A stretch of 64,000 bases of DNA from Larkinella humicola. Lineage in GTDB: Bacteria > Bacteroidota > Bacteroidia > Cytophagales > Spirosomataceae. Shown piece after piece: positions 51,444-60,746 of the stretch. The position numbers and the translations under genes are program-made. Where the stretch lies: NCBI RefSeq assembly GCF_008727875.1, contig NZ_VTWS01000001.1, positions 186,001 through 250,000 of the forward strand. Reading direction: 5' to 3'. The notes under the pieces were generated by a model, which worked only from the letters and a program-made list of their open reading frames with translations, searched no databases and was not told where the DNA came from. How positions within the stretch are numbered: position 1 is the stretch's first letter; each line of letters opens with the position of its first letter.

Positions 51444-52706
51444 TCACGTCTTCTGCTTTTTCTTTTTAGCCGCCGGGAACAGGATGTTGTTCAAAATCAG
51501 ACGGTAACCGGCGGAATTGGGGTGTAAGTTCAGGTCGGTCGGTTCTTCGTTGATCTCGTGCCGGTAATCTTCGGGATCATGCCCGCCGTAGAACGTGAAG
51601 AAGCCCTTGCCGTAGGGGGCGTGAATGTAGCGGGCTTCGTTAGCGGCCCGGTTTTCGGCCAGAATCACCACCTCCGGTTTGATAAATCCTTTCTTGAAGG
51701 CGGTGGTCTGGCCCATAAACCCCTTGATGATGTTCATGTGGTTTTGGGTCAGCATGGTCGGGATGGGGTCCCATTTAGCCGAAAACTGGAACAGCGTAAA
51801 ATAGTCGTTCTGCTCGATCAGTCCGCGTTCTTCGGGCTGGTTGTCGATGTTCGAAAACTCGATCTGATACGGATTGATGTAGACCTGAAAGTTGCGGAAA
51901 GCCTGGGTCTGGCTGTAATCCAGTTTGCTGTTGGCTGCCGGATCGGCGGCATCGCCATCATAAATCGACTCCGCAATGTCGGTGTTCTGAGTCGCCAGTG
52001 CAATGTCGTACGTATCGGTGGCGTTGCACATGGCAAACATGTAACCGCCCCCCAGGCAATAATCCCGGATTTTTTTAACCACGTTGCGTTTCAGTTCCGA
52101 CACTTTGGTATAGCCGTATTTCTTCGCAATCAGCTCCGATTCGCGCTTTTGGGCCTGGTACCAGGGTTGGTCGCGAAATTGGAAAAACTTGCCATACTGT
52201 CCCGTAAAGTCTTCGTGGTGAAGGTGCAGCCAGTCGTATTGCGCCAGTTTGCCATCCATCACGTCCTCGTCAAAAACCGTTTCGTATGGGATTTCGGCGT
52301 AACTCATAACCAGTGTCACGGCATCGTCCCACGGCTGCTTGGTTTTGGGCGAATAGACGGCGACTTTGGGGGCTTTCTGCAATTTGACGGCATCCATGTT
52401 GGCATCGGGCGACGACACCTCGGCGATGATCTGCCCGCCCTGCGCGTCGGAAATGACCTCGTAGCTGACGCCCCGGATCACCAGTTCGTTGACAAATTTC
52501 TGGGTGTGCGGCATCATGAAACTGCCCCCCCGGTAATTCAGCAACCAATCCACTTCGGTATCATACTGTCGTAATACCCAGTAGGCTATGCCGTACGCCT
52601 TGAGGTGATTCTTCTGACTTTCATCCATTGGAATCAGGATTTTCGACGCCCAAACCGGGGTCGTCAATGCCAAAATCAGGATGAGCGGTAATAGCAGCCT
52701 TTTCAT
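51444..52706 (-). CDS. secreted protein with possible class-I glutamine amidotransferase-like fold (420 aa)
   Basis: It has a signal peptide (MKRLLLPLILILALTTPVWA), followed by a conserved region SKILIPMDESQKNHLKAYGIAYWVL (in two parts) and KVAVYSPKTKQPWDDAVTLV, and a Cys-containing GGGYMFAMCNATDTYDIAL that resembles the nucleophile elbow of the amidotransferase/DJ-1 superfamily. The His-rich part HLHHEDFTGQYGK is notable. The name asparagine synthetase B, which I recall being attached to similar proteins, does not fit: there is no AsnB domain. Function unknown. Confidence 0.65.
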   Translation of the reverse strand: MKRLLLPLILILALTTPVWASKILIPMDESQKNHLKAYGIAYWVLRQYDTEVDWLLNYRGGSFMMPHTQKFVNELVIRGVSYEVISDAQGGQIIAEVSSPDANMDAVKLQKAPKVAVYSPKTKQPWDDAVTLVMSYAEIPYETVFDEDVMDGKLAQYDWLHLHHEDFTGQYGKFFQFRDQPWYQAQKRESELIAKKYGYTKVSELKRNVVKKIRDYCLGGGYMFAMCNATDTYDIALATQNTDIAESIYDGDAADPAANSKLDYSQTQAFRNFQVYINPYQIEFSNIDNQPEERGLIEQNDYFTLFQFSAKWDPIPTMLTQNHMNIIKGFMGQTTAFKKGFIKPEVVILAENRAANEARYIHAPYGKGFFTFYGGHDPEDYRHEINEEPTDLNLHPNSAGYRLILNNILFPAAKKKKQKT

Positions 52707-52733
52707 CGGTAATCGTTTTTTAGCTGTTTTAAG

Positions 52734-52741
52734 TAGCTTTG
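52734..52741 (+). promoter_or_regulatory. -7 box of the MacB-type permease gene
   Basis: TAGCTTTG, an exact TAnnTTTG, lies 61 nt before the start codon of the gene at 52803. The -33 element is weak. Confidence 0.5.
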
Positions 52742-52802
52742 TACGTACTCGTATTCAACGAAGATAAGCAAATTTTATGCTAAATCTTCACCCTGACACG
52801 CT

Positions 52803-54041
52803 ATGAATCTCCTCGAAAATATCCGTGAAGGACTGCGCTCCATCATTTCCAACCGCCTGCGAACCATTCTGACCTCGTTGATCATTGCCATCGGAATCAC
52901 GTCACTGGTTGGGATTTTAACGGCCATCGACGGTATTCAGAGCTCGGTGGATAACAGTTTTGCCGGACTGGGGGCGAATACGTTCGATATTCAGGGACCG
53001 CAAATGTACCGGCGGTTTGGCGGTCGGTCCGAAAAACGAGTTCCACCGATCGACTACCACCAGGCGATGACCTTTAAACGGCGGTTTCAGCAGGGCGAAA
53101 ACATTGCAGTGTATGCCGCCGTGACCGGAGCCGCCCAGATCAAATACGCTTCCAAGAAGACCAATCCCAACGTGCAGTTGATCGGTATCGATGATAACTT
53201 CATGGGCATCAAAGCCCTGAAGATGCAGTCGGGCCGTAATTTTTCCCTGAATGACCTCGAAAATTCGCTCAACGTAACCATTATCGGTAACGAAGTGGCG
53301 ACCACCCTGTTTGATAAGGGCCAGAATCCGCTCAATAAGGAGATTAGTGTGTTGGGCGGTAAATACAAAGTCGTTGGGGTACTGGAGAAAAAAGGCGGTT
53401 TTTCGGGGGGAGGAGACGACCGCATGGTACTGGTGCCGCTGGAAAATGCCCGGGCCATGGCCGCCAACCGGACGCTCACCTTCGACATCACGGGGTCGGT
53501 GCCCAACATGGCCGACGCCGAAACGGCGGTCGACGAGGCCCGGGGCCTGATGCGCCAGATTCGCCGGGACCCGCTGGGAAAACCCGACACCTTTGAAATC
53601 AAGCGGGCCGACGAGCTGGCGAAGGACTTTGAAAACATCACCAGCTACCTCCGGATCGGCGGCTTTGGCATTGGTTTTATCACGCTGCTGGGTGCGGCCA
53701 TTGCGCTTATGAACATCATGCTGGTGTCGGTGACGGAGCGCACCCGCGAAATCGGGATTCGGAAATCGTTGGGAGCCACCCCGAAACGCATCCGGGAGCA
53801 GTTTCTGATCGAAGCCGTGGTCATTTGCATCATGGGCGGCATTGGCGGGATAATCCTGGGCATCGGAATCGGTAACCTGATATCGACGGTAGTAAGTCAG
53901 GGCAATGGCAGCTTCGTGGTGCCCTGGTTCTGGATGGCCGTCGGCATTCTGGTGTGTGTGACCGTTGGTTTATTCTCGGGCATTTACCCGGCTTTCAAAG
54001 CGTCCCGTCTCGACCCGATTGAAGCCCTGCGGTACGAGTAA
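52803..54041 (+). CDS. MacB-type ABC transporter permease
   Basis: A 412-residue permease. It starts [20 protein letters not shown], then has helix 1 ([19 protein letters not shown]), a MacB periplasmic domain (about 45-280), and three C-terminal helices with the FtsX motif [20 protein letters not shown], ending PIEALRYE. By family it forms half of an efflux pump with an ATPase and a periplasmic adaptor, neither of which is encoded nearby. A -7 box TAGCTTTG lies 61 bp upstream. Confidence 0.92.
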   Translation: MNLLENIREGLRSIISNRLRTILTSLIIAIGITSLVGILTAIDGIQSSVDNSFAGLGANTFDIQGPQMYRRFGGRSEKRVPPIDYHQAMTFKRRFQQGENIAVYAAVTGAAQIKYASKKTNPNVQLIGIDDNFMGIKALKMQSGRNFSLNDLENSLNVTIIGNEVATTLFDKGQNPLNKEISVLGGKYKVVGVLEKKGGFSGGGDDRMVLVPLENARAMAANRTLTFDITGSVPNMADAETAVDEARGLMRQIRRDPLGKPDTFEIKRADELAKDFENITSYLRIGGFGIGFITLLGAAIALMNIMLVSVTERTREIGIRKSLGATPKRIREQFLIEAVVICIMGGIGGIILGIGIGNLISTVVSQGNGSFVVPWFWMAVGILVCVTVGLFSGIYPAFKASRLDPIEALRYE

Positions 54042-54152
54042 CGGATTGTCAATGAGGACAAAACCCTTCAAATAAGCGTTAGAAAGGCTGTTGGATGAGA
54101 CAAACCCTAAAAAAATATTCAGTATAAATGGTTCTTTATTCAGTATTAATCC

Positions 54153-54160
54153 TACTTTTG
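54153..54160 (+). promoter_or_regulatory. -7 box of the tRNA-Leu gene
   Basis: TACTTTTG followed by CACC, about 37 bp upstream of the tRNA 5' end. The -33 element is not clear. Confidence 0.5.
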
Positions 54161-54197
54161 CACCCACGTTCGCTTGAGCGACACGCGCCGTAGGAAT

Positions 54198-54281
54198 GCC
54201 GGGATGGCGGAATCGGTAGACGCGTTGGTCTCAAACACCAATGTCTGCAAGGGCATGCCGGTTCGAGTCCGGCTCCCGGTA
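54198..54281 (+). tRNA. tRNA-Leu (CAA)
   Basis: The acceptor arms GCCGGGA and TCCCGGT pair (with a G-U at position 1). The D arm, anticodon stem TTGGT/ACCAA with anticodon CAA (54232-54234), a short variable stem and the T arm GCCGGTTCGAGTCCGGC are all present. The anticodon reads UUG. The CCA end is not encoded. A terminator hairpin follows at 54288. Confidence 0.95.
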
Positions 54282-54287
54282 CAAGTA

Positions 54288-54333
54288 ACACCTTACGAAG
54301 AGCTGATTTTCAGTGATTTGTAAGGTGTTTTTG
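54288..54333 (+). terminator. terminator after tRNA-Leu
   Basis: AACACCTTAC (54288-54297) pairs with GTAAGGTGTT (54320-54329), followed by TTTT. It begins 7 nt after the tRNA. Confidence 0.85.
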
Positions 54334-54477
54334 GTTTGTTATAGTTCGCGGATAAACACGAAAAATTGTAGTGTAATCTGATCGCTGGTTCGAATTCACA
54401 CTGAGACTGACCAAATTCACATTGCCCAACACGATGGTTAAAAAAGATCCTTTTTTTGATGTCTCAAATTCGACAAC

Positions 54478-56103
54478 ATGAAAAAGACCATCTTCGCCAT
54501 CATCGCAGGGTGCCTGACCCTGACTTCAGTCCAGGCGCAAATCAATTGGGGCGACTACTCCCAAAGTTTTTCGGCTGAGGTCGGAAACAAGTCCTCAGCG
54601 GTGGGCTTGATCCTGGCCATCCGAAAAGAGAACAACGCATTCTGGGAAATCCGGGACAAGAGCCGCCATGTGCTTGCTCTGGAGAAAGACCCGATTTTTC
54701 AACGGGAACGGCCCCGTGGTTTCGTGGCCCGCACCACGTTCGATACGGCGCGGGCGCAGTTCTTTCTGCACGGCGTGGGTCCGCAAATGGCCTGGCAATA
54801 CCAGTTTCGGGTGATGGAATATCCGGGCCATCGGGTGCTGGTTCCCTGGCATGGCATCGAGCGGTTTACCGATTCAACCCTGATCCACGATTCGGGGATG
54901 CCGGCGATGGCTTACCTGGGCGGTTATAGAACCCGGCTGGGGAAGATGCTGATCGTGGATGTCAGAAACACCGGACAGAACCAGATTGTGGCGACTTCGC
55001 TGGTGGCCTGGGAGTCGGTCAAGCCGGTGATCACCAGTGTGTATACGTCCGAAACCATCGATGAGTTTTTTCAGAAGTTGCAATCGCCCTGGCTGCCCGA
55101 CCGGCAATCCACGGGTAGTTTTCCCCCGGTTTTTACGGTGCCATCCACAAACGAAAACCTGATTTTTGCGCTCGAAAAGGGTCAGTTCAGTAAAAAACAG
55201 ATTCAGTACGAATTGATCCGAACCGGCAGCGTTTACACCCCCTGGCGAGACAATGCGTTCAACAACAGTTTTATCTGGATCAAAGATTGTCCCCCCGGAG
55301 CGTATACGATCCGAATTCGGTATTCGGCTCAGCCACAGCATGTGACCGAATACCGCTTTGACGTCAAACCCGCCTGGTATCAATCAAACCAGTTCGTTCT
55401 TTTAGCGGTGATTTTTTCATCGGTTTTACTAGGCGCGTGTTTATTTCTGCTCCTGTTCATCCGGCAACGGCGGAAAACCCGGCTGGAACAAGCTGATAAA
55501 AACCGGTTGCAGCTCGAACTGAAGGCGATCCACGCCCAGCTCAATCCGCACTTCGTCTTTAATGCCCTCAGCTCGATCCAGGGCCTCATCAACAAAGAGG
55601 ACATTGAAGGGGCCAACCGGTACCTGTCCGATTTTGCCCGGCTGCTGCGGGAGTCGCTCCATCATGCTCACAAAAACGAGCTTTCCCTACACGAAGAAAT
55701 CCAGATGTTGGACACGTATTTGAAGCTGGAGCAACTCCGGTTTGGGTTTCAGTATTCCATCCGCGCCGATATTGCAATCAATGTATATGAAACGGCTATC
55801 CCGGTGATGCTTTTACAGCCTTTGGTCGAAAACGCGGTCAAACACGGCGTCGCTTCCCAACAGAAAAAAGGGGTGATTGCTGTGGTTTTCAGTCGGTTGG
55901 ATCAGGTCATGACCGTGGCCATCACCGACAATGGTCGCGGTTTTACGGAAGAAAAAGCCGGTAACGGTTTGGGATTGAGCCTCACCCGCGACCGAATTGA
56001 GCGCTTGAACAAACTCCATTCCGACGGGCAAATTACCTTGTTCATTCAAAAAGCCACCCCATCGGGAACGCAGATAACCCTTACCTTTGGGGCATGGTTT
56101 TGA
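54478..56103 (+). CDS. LytS-type sensor histidine kinase
   Basis: A 541-residue kinase. It has a signal peptide (about 1-21), a periplasmic region (about 22-300) that is probably a beta sensor with a Y_Y_Y-like end, one membrane helix (about 304-328), a coiled coil, then the His_kinase domain with the phospho-acceptor His358 in AQLNPHFVFNALSSIQGL and the ATP-binding motifs LVENAVKHG and DNGRGF. It overlaps the LytTR regulator gene by one base (TGATG), so the two form a two-component pair. The signal is unknown. Confidence 0.93.
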   Translation: MKKTIFAIIAGCLTLTSVQAQINWGDYSQSFSAEVGNKSSAVGLILAIRKENNAFWEIRDKSRHVLALEKDPIFQRERPRGFVARTTFDTARAQFFLHGVGPQMAWQYQFRVMEYPGHRVLVPWHGIERFTDSTLIHDSGMPAMAYLGGYRTRLGKMLIVDVRNTGQNQIVATSLVAWESVKPVITSVYTSETIDEFFQKLQSPWLPDRQSTGSFPPVFTVPSTNENLIFALEKGQFSKKQIQYELIRTGSVYTPWRDNAFNNSFIWIKDCPPGAYTIRIRYSAQPQHVTEYRFDVKPAWYQSNQFVLLAVIFSSVLLGACLFLLLFIRQRRKTRLEQADKNRLQLELKAIHAQLNPHFVFNALSSIQGLINKEDIEGANRYLSDFARLLRESLHHAHKNELSLHEEIQMLDTYLKLEQLRFGFQYSIRADIAINVYETAIPVMLLQPLVENAVKHGVASQQKKGVIAVVFSRLDQVMTVAITDNGRGFTEEKAGNGLGLSLTRDRIERLNKLHSDGQITLFIQKATPSGTQITLTFGAWF

Positions 56104-56852
56104 TGAAAGCACTGCTGATCGACGACGAGCAACCGAATCTGGAGAATCTGCAGGCCCTGCTGGCTGCGTATTGTCCGCAGGTGGAAGTCTCTGGCACGGC
56201 CCTGAACGCGGAAACCGCTACCAACCGACTGCACGTTCTCCAGCCCGATCTGGTCTTTCTGGACATCCAGATGCCCCAACAAAACGGATTCGACTGGTTG
56301 CGCAGTCTGCCTGCCTACGACTTTGCGGTGATTTTCGTCACGGCCTATGATCAATTTGCCATCCAGGCCCTGCGATTTGCTGCGGTCGATTACCTGTTGA
56401 AACCCGTTGCGATTGACGAATTACAGGCAGCCGTGGAAAGAGCCCGCCAACAACGGCAGTTGAAAGCACAGAACCAACTCCTGCAAAACCTGATGCACTT
56501 CCTTAAGGCGGGTCAGCCGCCCGAAGAGCCGCGAATTGCTTTGGCGACGGCAAAGGAGACGCGGTTTGTAAAAACCGGTGAAATCATCCGCTGCGAATCG
56601 TCCAACAATTATACGACGTTTTACCTGGTCGATGGGGAAGCCCTGCTGGTGTGCAAACCCATTTTCGGGTACGATGAGTTGTTGAAAGACTACGGTTTTG
56701 TGCGCTGCCATCAATCACACCTGGTGAATAAACAATTTATCAGGAGCTGGAAAAAAGAGTTCGGCGACTTTTTGGTGTTGACCAATGGCTCCGAAGTGCC
56801 CATTTCGAGGGCTAAAAAAGAAGAGCTGAAAAAAGCACTGCGTTTGTCATAA
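56103..56852 (+). CDS. LytTR family response regulator
   Basis: A 249-residue regulator. The receiver domain (1-120) has the acid pocket (LLIDDEQ), phospho-acceptor Asp54 in LVFLDIQMPQQNG, and Lys near 102 (LLKPV). The LytTR DNA-binding domain spans about 150-245 (CESSNNYTTFYLVDGEALLV, FVRCHQSHLVNKQFIRSW). The ATG at 56103 overlaps the kinase stop; the ATG at 56094 is less likely. It probably controls the neighbouring genes, but its sites are not identified. Confidence 0.95.
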   Translation: MKALLIDDEQPNLENLQALLAAYCPQVEVSGTALNAETATNRLHVLQPDLVFLDIQMPQQNGFDWLRSLPAYDFAVIFVTAYDQFAIQALRFAAVDYLLKPVAIDELQAAVERARQQRQLKAQNQLLQNLMHFLKAGQPPEEPRIALATAKETRFVKTGEIIRCESSNNYTTFYLVDGEALLVCKPIFGYDELLKDYGFVRCHQSHLVNKQFIRSWKKEFGDFLVLTNGSEVPISRAKKEELKKALRLS

Positions 56853-56890
56853 AACCGGGCGTACGCCGGGTCGAATAACAGGGAATCAGG

Positions 56891-56904
56891 TTGTTTTAAA
56901 ACAA
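56891..56904. promoter_or_regulatory. 14-bp perfect palindrome upstream of the LamG operon
   Basis: TTGTTTTAAAACAA is a perfect palindrome about 40 bp after the LytTR gene and about 180 bp before the LamG gene. It could be an operator or chance in AT-rich sequence. Confidence 0.25.
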
Positions 56905-57080
56905 TAGTCCAGGTCTTTACCTACCTTGTCATTAAATCAAGAATTAGCACACTTATCCGTTAAAAATAAAAACGGAAAATATTCTCCAACTGCATTAAAG
57001 TTGTCGTAATTTTATACGCTATAAATACTTATAAAAAAAGTATTGCGGAGTATATAAGAATTTTTTCTTACTTCTTTGGT

Positions 57081-58727
57081 ATGAATTTACGGCTACCGGC
57101 GTATTTTAGTATAATCTGTTTTTTTCTCTTTGGATGTGAAGGATGGGATTTTGAGCGGAAATCATTTCAATCCTGCGCGAAGCCTTCGGCCCGAATTTCT
57201 TTTACGGCTGAAAAATTGAGGGTAACCTATAAACTCGTCGATATTCAGGGCGATTTTACCACGGTTTCCTGGAATTTTGGCGCCGGTAATCCCGTCACCT
57301 CATCCGAACGGGAGCAGACCTTTACGTATTCGGCAGCAGGTACGTATACCGTCAACGCCGAGCTTAAAAATCCTTGCGGAGATACGTACAACGCGACCCT
57401 GACCACCCAACTAACCAATGCCTCTTTAGCTTCCGTCACGACACTCGATCCTTCGGGTGTTTCCAGTACTTCGGCGATAATGGGCGTAAAAGTAAATGAT
57501 GCTGGGAATGCCACCATTTCGCAATACGGCGTGTGTTATTCGAACGTAGTGGGTGTTCCGGATGTTGATAATTCCACCGTTCTTTCTACAAAAACGGGTC
57601 TGGTAATTGGTAATAACCAGACTTTTCAGGCCGCTCAATTACTCCCCAACACCCTCTATTATGTACGGGCATTCGCAACGAATGAAGCCGGTACTTCCTA
57701 TGGCGTCGTCAAGACGTTTTTAACCACGTCCCAGCCTGTCGTCAACACCCTGGCGGCCACGGCCATAACGGGTACTAGTGCTGTCCTGTCCCTGTCGCTG
57801 ACCAACCCGGGAACCCCCGTTTTAACGCGCTATGGGGTGTATGTGTCTTCTACCTCTACGGACCCGGGCAAAACGGGTACTTATCAGACATTCAATACGG
57901 ATACGCAGGGGATTGCGCCTTCGTTGCCCGGTAACAAAGCCGATTTTACCGTTTCCGGCCTTCAGGCCAATACGTTGTATTATTACCGGGCCTTTGCCAT
58001 CAACGCAGTCGGTACGGTATACGGGGCGGTTTTGACGTTCAATACCCTGGCTTCATCAATTACGAGCGGACTGGTCGCGTATTATCCCTTGAACGGAAAT
58101 GCGAATGATTTCGCGGGTAGCAATCACGGAAAACTGGTGAATCAACCGCCCTCGACAACGGATCGGAAAGAGGCACCCAACAGCGCGGTTTTCCTGGATG
58201 GTGACAATGACTTTGTTGAGATTCCGGATCACCCTGTTTTGCGGTTTACGAATGCCATGACGGTCAGCTTCTGGGTAAAACCAACGGGAACGGTCAGCCA
58301 GCCGATGCAGTTGCTGGTGAAGTCGCGTTATACGGGTGGAGATGAGCAATATGGCATCAGCATTCGTCCCCTGGCGGGCAATTCAAGCAGCCATGTCTTG
58401 AACGTCGATGTCAAACAAAACAGCAATTGTGTTTCGGGAGCCGGGTGGGAAAATGCGAGCAATACCGTCACCCAATGGCTCAACAACTGGCACCATGTCG
58501 TGGGTGTTTATGAAGGTCGTTCATTGAAATTATACCTCGATGGAAAATTGGTAACCAGTCGGGAAAATCTGCCGATTTCGAACATCGATAATTGCCCGGG
58601 TGGTGATGTTCGGCTTGGGTTACTCAGCCAGGCTTTTCCGAATAAATTTCAGGGGAGTGTGGATGAATTGCGATTTTATAACCGGGCTTTAACCCTTGTT
58701 GACGTTCAATCTCTGTTTGCTTTATGA
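57081..58727 (+). CDS. LamG-domain lipoprotein with PKD and FN3-like domains
   Basis: A 548-residue lipoprotein: lipobox LFGC with Cys19. Then come a PKD-like domain (about 40-110, WNFGAGNPVTSSEREQTFTY), two FN3-like repeats (about 115-215 and 220-320, with the repeated ending LYYVRAFATNEAGT and LYYYRAFAINAVGT), and a C-terminal LamG/concanavalin-like domain (about 330-545, GLVAYYPLNGNANDFAGSNH, DGDNDFVEIPDH). LamG domains bind sugars or proteins, so it probably binds an extracellular target. Its end overlaps the next gene by 4 bp (ATGA). Confidence 0.88.
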   Translation: MNLRLPAYFSIICFFLFGCEGWDFERKSFQSCAKPSARISFTAEKLRVTYKLVDIQGDFTTVSWNFGAGNPVTSSEREQTFTYSAAGTYTVNAELKNPCGDTYNATLTTQLTNASLASVTTLDPSGVSSTSAIMGVKVNDAGNATISQYGVCYSNVVGVPDVDNSTVLSTKTGLVIGNNQTFQAAQLLPNTLYYVRAFATNEAGTSYGVVKTFLTTSQPVVNTLAATAITGTSAVLSLSLTNPGTPVLTRYGVYVSSTSTDPGKTGTYQTFNTDTQGIAPSLPGNKADFTVSGLQANTLYYYRAFAINAVGTVYGAVLTFNTLASSITSGLVAYYPLNGNANDFAGSNHGKLVNQPPSTTDRKEAPNSAVFLDGDNDFVEIPDHPVLRFTNAMTVSFWVKPTGTVSQPMQLLVKSRYTGGDEQYGISIRPLAGNSSSHVLNVDVKQNSNCVSGAGWENASNTVTQWLNNWHHVVGVYEGRSLKLYLDGKLVTSRENLPISNIDNCPGGDVRLGLLSQAFPNKFQGSVDELRFYNRALTLVDVQSLFAL

Positions 58728-59482
58728 AAAGGATATTTTATGAAACGATGTTCTATGCCCTGGTCGTTTTGTGCGTTTTCTTTCTGACTCCGGCCATGGG
58801 TCAGTCGACCCGTCAGGTTACAGTTACCAACGTTAAAATCGAACAGCAGGAAACCAGGATAAAGATTACGTATGATGTAGAAAGTCTGGTAAAAAATGAT
58901 TCGGTTTATATTCAGGCGGTTAATCAAAATAACCGGGTTTTAATCGCCCGGTCGGTGACCGGAGCGGTTGGCAAAGGCGTTGGTTCCGGCAAGGGAAAAA
59001 TCGTTTACTGGGATATTCAGGCGGATGGTTTGTTGGCGGAAGATGAAGTCCAGGTGGTCGTCAATGTCAAGCTAGCGCCACCAGATCTGGGGGGCGGCCC
59101 CGCCAATGCCCTGCTCTCGATTCTGGTTCCGGGGCTCGGCAATGTGCTGGTTCAACCGCATAAAAAGATTGGATTCCGCCCGTTGATCACGGTTGCCTAC
59201 GGGGGCTTGCTCGTGTATGGGCTCATGCAGCGAAGCAAGGCGATGGACCAGTATGCGATTTATGAGTCCCAACCGTATGAAAACCAGGCAGAACCATATT
59301 TTACGAAAGCAAACCAGTTGCGCCATCAATACCTGATTGCGACCCGTGCCGCAGCCCTTATTCTGGTTTCGGATGTCATTTATAGCGCCATTAAGGGGAG
59401 TCGTAATCGCAGGAAATCCAATCAGCTTACCCTGGGCTTTCAGGGCAATACACCCCTTATTGGCATTCGTCGAACTATTTAA
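58724..59482 (+). CDS. envelope protein of unknown function (252 aa), in the caspase operon
   Basis: It begins with a hydrophobic signal region (YALVVLCVFFLTPAMGQ), then a small beta domain (TRQVTVTNVKIEQQETRIKI) common at the N-terminus of Bacteroidota surface proteins, then one or two membrane helices near 130-170 and 205-220. No enzyme motif is seen. It overlaps the LamG lipoprotein gene by 4 bp and lies 11 bp before the caspase gene, so the three are probably one operon. Confidence 0.7.
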   Translation: MKRIFYETMFYALVVLCVFFLTPAMGQSTRQVTVTNVKIEQQETRIKITYDVESLVKNDSVYIQAVNQNNRVLIARSVTGAVGKGVGSGKGKIVYWDIQADGLLAEDEVQVVVNVKLAPPDLGGGPANALLSILVPGLGNVLVQPHKKIGFRPLITVAYGGLLVYGLMQRSKAMDQYAIYESQPYENQAEPYFTKANQLRHQYLIATRAAALILVSDVIYSAIKGSRNRRKSNQLTLGFQGNTPLIGIRRTI

Positions 59483-59493
59483 CCACACCCTGT

Positions 59494-60609
59494 ATGAAAA
59501 AAATACTACTCCTTCTGGGCGGCTTAACCGTCCATTTCCTGGCCGGAGCCCAGTCGCCCACGGTGATTTCTGCAAAAAGTCAACCCCTGAAACTGAAGGG
59601 AGAAGCGCCCAAAAATCTGCCTCCGGTGATTACCTGGCAATCTCCGGGCACTGATTACCTGCAGGTGAAACAACCAGCTTTCACGGTTTCGGCCTGTGTT
59701 CAGTCCTTTGAAGCGTTGAAGGAACATCGTGTGGTCGTCAACGGGAAAACGTTTGGTCAGCAGCGGGGCATGAAACGCCTGGTGTGCGGTGAACAGGTTT
59801 CCCAGGAAGTGCTGCTTCAGGCTGGCGACAATGTCCTGCAAATTATGGCCACCAACTCGGTGGGGACCACCACGTCCACGGTACGGCACATCGTTTACGA
59901 AGCTAAAAAAGATACGGTCATCGGACAGAAGCGGGTGGCGTTGATCGTTGCCAATTCCAATTATGAAAAACACCCGCTCAAAAATCCCGTCAACGACGGT
60001 CGCAGCGTGAGGGAACAGTTTGAAAAGCTGGGATTCACGGTGACCCTTCTGGAAAACCTGAAACTCCGGGAAACCGATCAGGCGCTCGAAAAATTTTATT
60101 CGGAATTAGACAGCAACAACGTGGGCTTGTTCTACTACGCGGGACATGGCATCATGGCGGATAACCAGAACTTTATTCAACCCACCGATGCTGATCCATC
60201 GACTGAAGTGGACGCCCGGTACGTTTGCTACTCGCTGGAACGCGTGGTGGCCCGAATGAAAACCGCCAATCCCAATGGTTCCAACCTCGTTTTTTGGGAT
60301 GCCTGTCGCAACAATCCCTATCGTTCCTGGACGCGGAGTGCCGGACAACCGGTTTATACCACCATCAATCCGCCGGTCGGAACCTTGATCGTGTATGCCA
60401 CGGAACCGGGTAAAACGGCCAGCGATGGCAATGAAAACGGTCTGTTTACCAGCGAACTGGTGAATAACATCAAAGAACCGAATCTGGATATTTTTGAACT
60501 GATCGACCGGATCGATCGGGGCCTTGAAAAGCGTGGGTTCCAGCAGCCGCCCTATATTGAAGGACGGTTACGGGGCAAACTCATCCTGAATCCCGTTATC
60601 AAACCGTGA
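59494..60609 (+). CDS. secreted caspase-like protease (C14 family)
   Basis: A 371-residue protein with a signal peptide (MKKILLLLGGLTVHFLAGAQ). Residues about 40-140 are a beta-sandwich. The caspase domain spans about 145-365: RVALIVANSNYEKHPLKNPV, then the His motif FYYAGHGI (His218) and the Cys motif VFWDACRNNP (Cys271). Bacterial caspase-like proteins cleave after basic or acidic residues; the target is unknown. The signal peptide places it outside the cytoplasm, unlike most defence caspases. It is the last gene of the LamG operon. Confidence 0.92.
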   Translation: MKKILLLLGGLTVHFLAGAQSPTVISAKSQPLKLKGEAPKNLPPVITWQSPGTDYLQVKQPAFTVSACVQSFEALKEHRVVVNGKTFGQQRGMKRLVCGEQVSQEVLLQAGDNVLQIMATNSVGTTTSTVRHIVYEAKKDTVIGQKRVALIVANSNYEKHPLKNPVNDGRSVREQFEKLGFTVTLLENLKLRETDQALEKFYSELDSNNVGLFYYAGHGIMADNQNFIQPTDADPSTEVDARYVCYSLERVVARMKTANPNGSNLVFWDACRNNPYRSWTRSAGQPVYTTINPPVGTLIVYATEPGKTASDGNENGLFTSELVNNIKEPNLDIFELIDRIDRGLEKRGFQQPPYIEGRLRGKLILNPVIKP

Positions 60610-60631
60610 GGTGTTTAGAATTTAAAAACGG

Positions 60632-60726
60632 GAATGCTGAATGAAAAATGATGAATGCTGAATGTAAAAGTTGCGTCCAAGTCAGCACTTTTACATTCAA
60701 CATTCATCATTTTTCATTCAGCATTC
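60632..60726. repeat. inverted repeat between convergent genes (GAATGCTGAATG words)
   Basis: The 39-nt arms 60632-60670 and 60688-60726 pair with a single G-U. Each arm is made of GAATGCTGAATG and AAAATGATG words. It probably terminates transcription from both sides. Confidence 0.85.
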
Positions 60727-60746
60727 TTTCTCAGTGGGCGAAAAAC

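Noticed and set aside
51444-52706. Naming this protein asparagine synthetase B
   Set aside because: There is no N-terminal amidotransferase Cys2 domain and no ATP-pyrophosphatase SGGxDS motif; a signal peptide precedes the mature part.
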